The position numbers were made by a program, and so were the translations under genes. A DNA stretch of 33,949 nt from CALZFJ01 sp051878575. GTDB lineage: Bacteria; Bacteroidota; Bacteroidia; Bacteroidales; Muribaculaceae. Positions 8,115-14,647 of the stretch are shown here, piece by piece. The stretch covers positions 1-33,949 of the forward strand of contig JBJEKJ010000066.1 of assembly GCA_051878575.1 (NCBI GenBank), read 5' to 3'. Each line of letters begins with the position of its first letter. Positions within the stretch are counted from its first letter, which is position 1. Under the pieces are notes generated by a model. It was not told the DNA's origin and did not search any database. It was given only the letters and a program-made list of their open reading frames with translations.

Positions 8115-8927
8115 ATGGATGTAAACAAAGTATTGTTCTTATCGCAAGAAATTTCTCCCTATCTCCCCGATTCCCAATTATCAAAAATAGGGCATGACCT
8201 GCCACTGGGCATCCAGGAACGAGGATTTGAGGTGAGAACTTTCATGCCCAAATACGGCAGTATCAACGAGCGGCGCAATCAGCTGCACGAAGTAATACGC
8301 CTGTCGGGTATGAACCTTATTATCGACGATACCGACCATCCACTGATTATAAAAGTGGCCACGATGCTTCCCGCACGTATGCAGGTGTACTTCATCTACA
8401 ACGACGACTACTTCCAGCGCAACATCGTCAAGGAACTTGAGACGGAATCGTCGCCCTCCGACAACGACGAGCGCTCGATATTCTTCATACGCGGCGCGAT
8501 GGAGACTGTGAAGAAGCTGCGCTGGGAGCCCGACGTGATTCACTGCCACGGCTGGATAACGGCACTCACGCCACTATACCTGAAGCACATCTACCACGAG
8601 GACCCCGCCTTTATGCGCTCCAAAATCGTATATTCGCTCTACGACGACGAATGTCCCGCTCCGCTCGACGCCAGGCTCGGCGAGAAGATGAAGATGGACG
8701 GCATCACAGCAAAGGACCTGAAGACGATAATGGGCAAGGAGGTAACCTTCGACATGCTCACAAAACTCGCCATCGCCCATTGCGACGGCGTGATACAATA
8801 TAGCAAGGACATTAATCCTGAGATTATCGAATTTGTAAAGAAGCGCGGCATTCCATTCCTCCCCTACCAGGACCGTGAGGACGAATCATATATCGACACC
8901 TACGCAGAATTCTATAAATCACTATAA
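8115..8927 (+). CDS. Truncated GT5-like (glycogen/starch synthase N-domain) protein
   Basis: The 270-residue protein resembles only the N-terminal half of GT5 glycogen/starch synthases: VLFLSQEISPYLP, GIQERGFEVRTFMPKYG and PDVIHCHGWITALTPLYL. The C-terminal GT-B domain is absent, and the KxGGL motif that binds the ADP-glucose phosphates in active synthases is replaced by LSKIGHDLP. Similar short proteins are annotated as glycogen/starch synthase in Bacteroidales next to DUF4270 genes. Catalysis is therefore doubtful, and a regulatory or structural role is an inference. The start at MDVNKVLF was preferred to an in-frame ATG 78 nt upstream, because the family begins there and the extra residues look non-coding. 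The DUF4270 gene follows after 10 nt. Confidence 0.85.
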   Translation: MDVNKVLFLSQEISPYLPDSQLSKIGHDLPLGIQERGFEVRTFMPKYGSINERRNQLHEVIRLSGMNLIIDDTDHPLIIKVATMLPARMQVYFIYNDDYFQRNIVKELETESSPSDNDERSIFFIRGAMETVKKLRWEPDVIHCHGWITALTPLYLKHIYHEDPAFMRSKIVYSLYDDECPAPLDARLGEKMKMDGITAKDLKTIMGKEVTFDMLTKLAIAHCDGVIQYSKDINPEIIEFVKKRGIPFLPYQDREDESYIDTYAEFYKSL

Positions 8928-8937
8928 TGCATGATTT

Positions 8938-10371
8938 ATGATGACTAAAATGAGAAAATTCCTTTATGCCATAGTTGCAGGCGCGATGCTTACAGGAACT
9001 CTCTCCTGCAACGACAACAACATAGGGCAATCAATCACCGACACCATAACGGAGGTTGTCGCCGACTCGTCGTTCACAGTGACGGGAATCGCAGTGGAGA
9101 ACAAGGTGATACCATCGCGCACAATCACCAAGCTGCTCGGAATGATAAAGGCAAAGAACTATGGCGAGCTGACCACCGAAGTAGTGACACAGTTCATGCC
9201 ATCGGCATATATCGACACCGTGGGAGTGTCGGCCGACGACATCGACTCCTGCAAGTTCGTGTTCGACATACCTGCCGGAGGATTCACCGGCGACTCGGTG
9301 GCCCCGATGCGCACCACCATCTACCGCATCAACAAAGCCCTTCCCTCGAAACTCACATCGACATTCAATCCGAGTGAATACTACGATGAAGCCGACGTGC
9401 TCGGCTCCACATCCTACACCGCATCGGCCATTATGGCCCCCGACTCGGTGAAAAAGGACTTCGACAAATATTCTATCGTGGAATTTGCAGTCGACGCTCC
9501 CGTGTCGCTCGCAAAAGATATTTTCAACAAATTCAAGACCGACGAGACGGCGTTCCAAAGCCCCAAGAACTTCACTCAATACTTCCCCGGCATCTACATC
9601 AAGAACAGCTTCGGAAGCGGCCGTGTGATGAACATCTACAACACGCAGTTTGTAGTCTTCTACCACCGCCACATCAAGCGCGACGACGGCACCGACTCCA
9701 TAGCAAACGCAAGCATGGGATATATGGGCTCCACCGCCGAGGTGCTCTCCAACAACAACATAACACTCGTGGTCGACGACGCCGTGAAGCAGATGGTGAC
9801 CGATGGCGAGGCAATCGTGCAATCGCCGGCAGGATATGAGGTGCAGATTCACTTCCCGATTCAGGAGATTATCGACAAGTTCCGCAGTGGCGGCGACAGC
9901 AACCTCGCCGTGATCAACGACCTAACATTTGAGTTGCCGGCATACGCCGTGACCAACGACTACGGCATCAAGCCTCCATCCTACCTGCTGCTTGTGAAGA
10001 CCTCGGAGAAAGACGACTTCTTCGCCACCAACCACAATGCCGACAACAAATCGTCGTTCTATGCCACCTACGACTCGTCGACGCGCACCTACAAATTCAC
10101 CGGAATGCGCAACTTCGTGCTCGACATAATAAACAACAAGAACGGCATCGCCGAGGAAAGCGACAAAAACTTCACGCTCACTCCCGTCGATCTCATTGCC
10201 GAGACCACAAGCAGCTCATCAAGCTACTACTATTATTACTACTCCACAGCGTCGTCAACCGAGGTAATTGGCATCCGTCCGGCAATCAATAAGCCAACAA
10301 TTGCAAAATTAGACCTCAAAAACGCAAAAATTAAGCTAATTTATAGTACACAATCCATAAGAAATTTGTAA
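8938..10371 (+). CDS. DUF4270 family lipoprotein
   Basis: The product is about 477 residues and begins with a lipoprotein-type signal (MRKFLYAIVAGAML, then Cys in GTLSC followed by NDN). It is probably anchored to a membrane and exported. The following IGQSITD, SFTVTGIAV, SRTITKLLG, NYGELTTEVVTQFMPS pattern is characteristic of the DUF4270 family, which is widespread in Bacteroidota and of unknown function. A run of Ser followed by six Tyr lies near residues 425-435. The start could also be the Met at 8941 or 8950. It is translated from the same unit as the GT5-like gene, 10 nt upstream, a pairing also seen in other Bacteroidales. Confidence 0.88.
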   Translation: MMTKMRKFLYAIVAGAMLTGTLSCNDNNIGQSITDTITEVVADSSFTVTGIAVENKVIPSRTITKLLGMIKAKNYGELTTEVVTQFMPSAYIDTVGVSADDIDSCKFVFDIPAGGFTGDSVAPMRTTIYRINKALPSKLTSTFNPSEYYDEADVLGSTSYTASAIMAPDSVKKDFDKYSIVEFAVDAPVSLAKDIFNKFKTDETAFQSPKNFTQYFPGIYIKNSFGSGRVMNIYNTQFVVFYHRHIKRDDGTDSIANASMGYMGSTAEVLSNNNITLVVDDAVKQMVTDGEAIVQSPAGYEVQIHFPIQEIIDKFRSGGDSNLAVINDLTFELPAYAVTNDYGIKPPSYLLLVKTSEKDDFFATNHNADNKSSFYATYDSSTRTYKFTGMRNFVLDIINNKNGIAEESDKNFTLTPVDLIAETTSSSSSYYYYYYSTASSTEVIGIRPAINKPTIAKLDLKNAKIKLIYSTQSIRNL

Positions 10372-10376
10372 TTTTG
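10369..10376 (+). promoter_or_regulatory. Putative -7 box of tRNA-Thr (TAatTTTG)
   Basis: TAATTTTG overlaps the TAA stop codon of the DUF4270 gene and lies 53 nt before the tRNA. It fits the -7 consensus. No clear TTG lies at the right distance upstream. Confidence 0.5.
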
Positions 10377-10429
10377 CAAACGAAATAAGGCGAAAGCCTC
10401 TATGAGCCTCAAAACGGCACATAGCATCA

Positions 10430-10502
10430 GCCGCAATAGCTCAGTTGGTAGAGCATTTCATTCGTAACGAAAAGGTCATGGGTTCGAGTCCCATTCGCGG
10501 CT
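10430..10502 (+). tRNA. tRNA-Thr (anticodon CGT)
   Basis: The 73-nt sequence folds into a cloverleaf: D-arm GCTC/GAGC, anticodon loop TTCGTAA (CGT, reading ACG), variable AGGTC and T-arm ATGGG-TTCGAGT-CCCAT. The acceptor stem has one A-C mismatch at pair 6-67, and the anticodon stem has an A-C at its loop-side pair. No CCA is encoded. Confidence 0.95.
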
Positions 10503-10503
10503 C

Positions 10504-10547
10504 AAAAAAAAGGATTCCGGTGTCTTTTGGCATCGGAATCCTTTTTT
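10504..10547. terminator. Bidirectional terminator between tRNA-Thr and the FtsZ-C-like gene
   Basis: Arms 10506-10522 and 10531-10547 pair over 17 positions with one G-T wobble. They consist of A6-GGATTCCG and its complement ending in T6. T-runs are present in both directions, which suits the convergent genes on each side. Confidence 0.85.
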
Positions 10548-10583
10548 GCGGCAGCCAAGCCGCCTACCATTACCATAGCCCGA

Positions 10584-10940
10584 TCAGCTTGCGAGAAGCA
10601 GCATCACCTTGCGCTTGCCGACAGGCACATCGGCAAAGGCGAAGCTCCACACCACATTGACGTCCTTGTCGAGATTCTCAAAAATGCTCTGCAAGCAGGC
10701 TATCTCATTGACCGAGACGTGCCGGTCGTCCTTATGAGAGAAAATCGACACGGCCACATTCTTGAAGCCGCTAAGGCATGAGTCATCGAGTCCGGCCACG
10801 GCCTCGCCCACCGTATTCCCTTCAAGTTCACTAAAACTATAGGTTGAACACTCATTAATAAATGCCAAATCACTCGGCGACATAGCTGCAAGGCCGGGTG
10901 CGCACATGGCATCTACAATCTGCTTAATTTTGTTTTCCAT
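10584..10940 (-). CDS. Orphan protein resembling the C-terminal half of FtsZ
   Basis: The product is 118 residues with no signal peptide or membrane segment. Its layout follows FtsZ from helix H7 onward: a helix KIKQIVDAM, then PGLAAMSPSDLAFI in place of the T7 loop PGL-INLDFADV, a GNTVGEAVAGL linker, then strand NVAVSIFS, helix SVNEIACLQSIFENL, strand VNVVWSFAFADV and strand KVMLLLAS. This matches the C-terminal FtsZ domain (compare a typical EVIWGASFD, VKVTLIATG). The first T7 aspartate is lost and the second (Asp24) kept. No GTP-binding half precedes it. The gene has its own promoter and terminator, divergent from nagA. The similarity is by eye. If true, it could bind or cap FtsZ, which is inference. 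Otherwise it is a hypothetical protein. Confidence 0.6.
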   Translation of the reverse strand: MENKIKQIVDAMCAPGLAAMSPSDLAFINECSTYSFSELEGNTVGEAVAGLDDSCLSGFKNVAVSIFSHKDDRHVSVNEIACLQSIFENLDKDVNVVWSFAFADVPVGKRKVMLLLAS

Positions 10941-10973
10941 AAATTCATACTAATCATTAATCAAACAACGCCG

Positions 10974-10981
10974 CAAAATTA
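10974..10981 (-). promoter_or_regulatory. Putative -7 box of the FtsZ-C-like gene (TAatTTTG)
   Basis: On the minus strand TAATTTTG lies 33 nt upstream of the ATG and matches the -7 consensus. It is divergent from, and about 45 bp away from, the nagA -7 box, so the two promoters share a short AT-rich region. Confidence 0.55.
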
Positions 10982-11025
10982 CAATTTTTTTTCGACATTT
11001 AATGTCACCCTATCGGTATTTTTAT

Positions 11026-11033
11026 TAATTTTG
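11026..11033 (+). promoter_or_regulatory. Putative -7 box of nagA (TAatTTTG)
   Basis: TAATTTTG fits the -7 consensus and places the transcript start near 11040. This argues that translation begins at the ATG at 11078 rather than at the upstream GTG at 11033. Confidence 0.55.
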
Positions 11034-11077
11034 TGTCACAATTATATCAACACAATTATTTATTACTTATTTCTTTT

Positions 11078-12235
11078 ATGATACATCAAATTATCAATGG
11101 AAAGATACTCACGCCACAAGGTTGGATTCATGGCGGTTCCGTAATCTATGAAAATGGCAAAATACTTGAAATCAAGAACAACAGCTACATCGTTCAGCAC
11201 GCCGAGGTTATCGATGCCAAGGGTATGTGCGTGGCTCCCGGAGGCATAGAGATTCACATTCATGGCGGCGGCGGACGCGACTTCATGGAAGGCACCGAGG
11301 AAGCGTTCCGCACGGCCATCCACGCCCACATGCTCCACGGAACCACGAGCATATTCCCCACCCTATCGTCGTCGACAATACCGATGATTGAGAAAGCGGC
11401 CGAAACCTGTACGCGCCTTATGGAAGAGCCGTCGAGCCCTATTCTCGGCCTGCATCTCGAGGGTCACTACCTCAACAAGCGCAAGGCCGGCGGACAATTC
11501 CCCGAGAACATAAAGGACCCCGACCCTAAGGAATACATCCACATAGTGGAGGACTACAACTGCCTTCGCCGTTGGGACGCCGCTCCCGAGCTCCCCGGAG
11601 CGCTGCAATTCGGAAAATACATCACTTCCAAAGGCATAATCGCCGCAGTGGCACACACCGAGGCCGAATATGAGGTGATAAAGGCCGCCCGCGAGGCCGG
11701 ATACAGCCACGCCACTCATTTCTACAACGCCATGCCGGGCTTCCACAACAACCGCGAGTACAAGCACGAGGGAACGGTGGAAAGCATATACCTGATGGAC
11801 GATATGACCGTGGAGATGATTTCCGACGGAATCCATGTGCCTCACACGATTATGCGACTGATCTACAAAATAAAGGGCGTGGAGCGCACGGCTCTTATCA
11901 CCGATGCCCTTGCATGCTCGGCAAGCAGCTCCAACAAGGCTTTCGACCCGCGCGTGATAATAGAGGATGGAGTGTGCAAGCTCGCCGACCGTTCGGCACT
12001 CGCAGGCAGCATCGCCACGATGGACCGCCTTATAAAGACAGCCGTGGACCTCGCCGAGATTCCGCTCGCCGACAGCCTCAGAATGGCTTCGGAGACACCG
12101 GCCCGCATCATGGGCGTATATGACCGAAAAGGATCGATTCAGCGAGGAAAGGACGCCGACTTCATCATTCTCGACAATGAGACGAAGCTCCGCGGTGTGA
12201 TTGCCATGGGTAAGACTGTGGTGAACAATATCTGA
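11078..12235 (+). CDS. nagA: N-acetylglucosamine-6-phosphate deacetylase
   Basis: NagA removes the acetyl group from GlcNAc-6-phosphate, feeding amino sugars from peptidoglycan recycling or host glycans into metabolism. The 385-residue amidohydrolase has the HxH metal motif IHIHGGGGRDF, the metal Glu in LGLHLEGHYLN, a metal His in AVAHTEAEY, the THFYNAMPG stretch, ISDGIHVP and the catalytic Asp in LITDAL. These agree with E. coli NagA (LGLHLEGP, THLYNAM). The C-terminal GRKGSIQRGKDADFII-type ending is also typical of the superfamily. The start MIHQIINGK was chosen because the -7 box overlaps the alternative GTG. No nagB or transporter is adjacent, so it stands alone. Confidence 0.95.
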   Translation: MIHQIINGKILTPQGWIHGGSVIYENGKILEIKNNSYIVQHAEVIDAKGMCVAPGGIEIHIHGGGGRDFMEGTEEAFRTAIHAHMLHGTTSIFPTLSSSTIPMIEKAAETCTRLMEEPSSPILGLHLEGHYLNKRKAGGQFPENIKDPDPKEYIHIVEDYNCLRRWDAAPELPGALQFGKYITSKGIIAAVAHTEAEYEVIKAAREAGYSHATHFYNAMPGFHNNREYKHEGTVESIYLMDDMTVEMISDGIHVPHTIMRLIYKIKGVERTALITDALACSASSSNKAFDPRVIIEDGVCKLADRSALAGSIATMDRLIKTAVDLAEIPLADSLRMASETPARIMGVYDRKGSIQRGKDADFIILDNETKLRGVIAMGKTVVNNI

Positions 12236-12361
12236 CGCCGCAAGGCCGCACAAAGCAATTTTGCAAAGTCGGCAATGGAAGTAGCACTATATGCCGGACA
12301 TAATTATTAGGCAAAATTAGGCAAAATTATTGCGACTTCCACAAAAAAATACCGTTTACTA

Positions 12362-12392
12362 TTGTGCATACCAAAAAAAAGTTTTACCTTTG
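12362..12392 (+). promoter_or_regulatory. tRNA-His promoter (TTG-N20-TAccTTTG)
   Basis: TTG at 12362-12364 and TACCTTTG at 12385-12392 are 20 nt apart, an almost ideal Bacteroidota promoter. It lies 18 nt upstream of the tRNA. Confidence 0.75.
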
Positions 12393-12410
12393 CACTCGTT
12401 AAACGAAGAT

Positions 12411-12485
<75 letters not shown>

Positions 12486-12487
12486 CC

Positions 12488-12520
12488 AAGAGGAAATCCC
12501 CACGGATTTCCTCTTTTCTT
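12488..12520 (+). terminator. Terminator of tRNA-His
   Basis: A perfect 12-bp stem, AAGAGGAAATCC with its complement (12488-12499 and 12504-12515), closes a 4-nt loop and is followed by a T-rich tract. It starts directly after the tRNA 3' end. Confidence 0.85.
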
Positions 12521-12630
12521 TTACCCATCCCTCATCATCTTTGCCACATTCATCAGCCCTAAGCCGGGGCTACGCTTGGCACAGTAGTTACTGAGGTTCT
12601 GTGGCGGCCCGAGTCGATGTGGATGGCAAG

Positions 12631-12666
12631 AAAACAAAAAAGCACTTGCGGATGACTGCAAGTGCT
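12631..12666 (-). terminator. Terminator of tRNA-Val
   Basis: On the minus strand AGCACTTGC and GCAAGTGCT (12641-12649, 12658-12666) form a 9-bp stem followed by TTTTTGTTTT. It begins about 10 nt beyond the tRNA-Val 3' end. Confidence 0.85.
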
Positions 12667-12676
12667 TCTACTGTTG

Positions 12677-12751
12677 TGGGCGCTGACGGATTCGAACCGC
12701 CGACCCTCTGCTTGTAAGGCAGACGCTCTGAACCAGCTGAGCTAAGCGCCC
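12677..12751 (-). tRNA. tRNA-Val (anticodon TAC)
   Basis: On the minus strand a 75-nt cloverleaf has acceptor GGGCGCT/AGCGCCC, D-arm GCTC/GAGC, anticodon stem TCTGC/GCAGA with loop CTTACAA (TAC, reading GTA), T-loop TTCGAAT and discriminator A. CCA is not encoded. Confidence 0.96.
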
Positions 12752-12810
12752 TAAATCAATTCGCTTTCAGGATTTCTCCTCTCAAGCGGCCTTTCCTCTG
12801 AAAAGCGATG

Positions 12811-12840
12811 CAAAGTTAGGCATTTTTTTTGAATGTGCAA
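12811..12840 (-). promoter_or_regulatory. tRNA-Val promoter (TTG-N19-TAacTTTG)
   Basis: On the minus strand TTG (12838-12840) and TAACTTTG (12811-12818) are separated by 19 nt, a near-perfect match to the Bacteroidota promoter. It is divergent from the purB promoter about 50 bp away. Confidence 0.75.
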
Positions 12841-12868
12841 AATATTTTCCGAAATTTTTGTTGAAAAA

Positions 12869-12899
12869 TTGCTCAAGTGCCGAAAGTGTTGTAATTTTG
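12869..12899 (+). promoter_or_regulatory. purB promoter (TTG-N20-TAatTTTG)
   Basis: TTG at 12869-12871 and TAATTTTG at 12892-12899 are 20 nt apart. The predicted leader is about 140 nt long and contains a GCCGC/GCGGC hairpin and a tandem direct repeat. Confidence 0.7.
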
Positions 12900-12952
12900 C
12901 GGTCGTAAAAACATATATAATAGTGGCCGCATAATGTGGCGGCTCTGATGTT

Positions 12953-12994
12953 GCTCTTTTAGGCTTATACAAGAGCTCTTTTAGGTTTATATAA
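12953..12994 (+). repeat. Tandem direct repeat in the purB leader
   Basis: Two 20-bp copies, GCTCTTTTAGG(C/T)TTATA(C/T)AA, lie at 12953-12972 and 12975-12994, with a 22-bp period and two differences. They fall in the predicted 5' untranslated region of purB. The function is unknown. Confidence 0.75.
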
Positions 12995-13050
12995 CTGAAT
13001 TTACGTGTTGTTACTACTATTAAGATATATATTAAATTTGTTGACTGATT

Positions 13051-14394
13051 ATGAATTTGTGTCCATTAACCGCGGTTTCGCCCATCGATGGCCGATATAG
13101 GGGTAAAACCGAGTCGCTCGACCAGTTCTACTCGGAGTTCGCGCTGATACGCTACCGTGTGAAAGTAGAAGTGGAGTATTTCATAGCATTGTGTGAGATT
13201 CCGCTGCGGCAGCTGAGCGGCGTTGCCCCTGAGGTGTTCGCGTCGTTGCGTGGCATCTACGAGAATTTCTCAATTGAGGATGCCCGGCGCATTAAGGATA
13301 TCGAGGGTGTGACGAATCACGACGTGAAGGCTGTGGAGTATTTCCTGAAAGAGCGTTTCGACATGCTTGGGCTTGCCCCCTATAAGGAGTTTATCCATTT
13401 TGGGCTTACGTCGCAGGATATCAACAACACGTCGGTGCCGATGGCGGTTAAGGACTCTATTAATAATGTGTATCTGCCGCTTGTGGAGCAGGTGATAGAG
13501 CTTCTTGAGAGCTTTGCCGACGCATGGCAGGATATTCCGATGCTTGCGAAGACGCACGGACAGCCGGCGTCGCCCACGAGGCTTGGAAAGGAAATCAGGG
13601 TATTTGCCTATCGTCTGTCGGAGCAGGTGCGGATGTTGCGCCTGATTCCTGTGAGCGGCAAGTTTGGAGGCGCTACGGGTAATTTCAATGCCCACTTGAT
13701 AGCGTTCCCCGAAATTGACTGGCGCGGCTTTGCCAACAAGTTCTTGAACGAGCGTCTTGGCATTGAGCGTGAGCAGTGGACTACGCAGATTTCCAATTAC
13801 GACAATCTTGGAGCGCTTTTTGACGCTCTGAAGCGCGTGAACACCGTGCTTATCGACCTCGACCGCGATATCTGGCAGTATATCTCGATGAATTACTTCA
13901 AGCAGAAAATCAAGGCCGGAGAGGTTGGCTCGTCGGCGATGCCCCACAAGGTGAATCCTATCGATTTCGAGAACTCCGAGGGTAATCTGGGCATAGCGAA
14001 TGCCATATTCTCGCATTTGGCGATGAAATTGCCGGTGTCGAGGCTGCAACGCGACCTCACCGATTCCACCGTGCTCCGAAACGTGGGTGTTCCGCTCGGA
14101 CACACCGTGATTGCCCTACACAGCACGCTGAAGGGCCTGAACAAGCTGATTCTCAATGAGGAGGCAATAAATGCCGATCTCGACGGAATGTGGAATGTAG
14201 TGGCTGAGGCCATTCAGACCATATTGCGCCGCGAAGGCTACGAGAAGCCCTACGAGACACTGAAAGCGCTGACGCGCACCAACAGCGTGGTCGACGCCCG
14301 CAGCATTGCCGAGTTTATCGACACTTTGCGCGTGAGCGATGATGTGAAGGCCGAGCTTAAGGCCATCACTCCCCATTCCTACACGGGCTATTGA
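13051..14394 (+). CDS. purB: Adenylosuccinate lyase
   Basis: PurB cleaves fumarate from SAICAR and from adenylosuccinate, acting twice in purine synthesis. The 447-residue protein is of the long, E. coli-like type and begins with the typical LCPLTAVSPIDGRY. It carries the active-site segments TSQDIN, KTHGQPASPTRLGKE and the fumarase/aspartase signature GSSAMPHKVNP followed by DFENSEGNLG. A large C-terminal helical domain with LQRDLTDSTVLRNVGVP completes it. It has its own promoter. The next gene is about 250 nt away with its own -7 box, so purB is probably monocistronic. Confidence 0.97.
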   Translation: MNLCPLTAVSPIDGRYRGKTESLDQFYSEFALIRYRVKVEVEYFIALCEIPLRQLSGVAPEVFASLRGIYENFSIEDARRIKDIEGVTNHDVKAVEYFLKERFDMLGLAPYKEFIHFGLTSQDINNTSVPMAVKDSINNVYLPLVEQVIELLESFADAWQDIPMLAKTHGQPASPTRLGKEIRVFAYRLSEQVRMLRLIPVSGKFGGATGNFNAHLIAFPEIDWRGFANKFLNERLGIEREQWTTQISNYDNLGALFDALKRVNTVLIDLDRDIWQYISMNYFKQKIKAGEVGSSAMPHKVNPIDFENSEGNLGIANAIFSHLAMKLPVSRLQRDLTDSTVLRNVGVPLGHTVIALHSTLKGLNKLILNEEAINADLDGMWNVVAEAIQTILRREGYEKPYETLKALTRTNSVVDARSIAEFIDTLRVSDDVKAELKAITPHSYTGY

Positions 14395-14470
14395 TGGCGG
14401 CTTGGCGATGTGAATGACATTTTTTGAGGTTTTTTGCAGATTTTTGTCGGCTGTATTTGCAGGTTTTCAT

Positions 14471-14478
14471 TATCTTTG
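14471..14478 (+). promoter_or_regulatory. Putative -7 box of the RluB-type gene (TAtcTTTG)
   Basis: TATCTTTG in the purB-rluB gap matches the -7 consensus. It implies a leader of about 160 nt. The region between it and the ATG is AT-rich, and no clear RNA structure was recognised. Confidence 0.55.
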
Positions 14479-14647
14479 CCACAGATAAGCTGTATGTCTC
14501 CGGCAAGTATGCGTGGCAGGTGGCTGTGGATTTCAACAATAATCTGTATCAAACATTGAATAACTGAACGATAACATATTAATAACCTTATATTTTATGG
14601 CCGAGAGGCTGTATTTTAATTTATGAATCTCATTTAATTTTTACGTT

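Noticed and set aside
12521..12630. Possible small gene between tRNA-His and tRNA-Val terminators
   Set aside because: No promoter, no convincing reading frame and no recognisable protein. It contains only a short CCTAAGCC/GGGGCTA-like weak pairing.
12900..13050. Purine riboswitch upstream of purB
   Set aside because: No conserved purine-riboswitch core or loop-loop pattern could be identified. Only a short hairpin and a direct repeat are visible.
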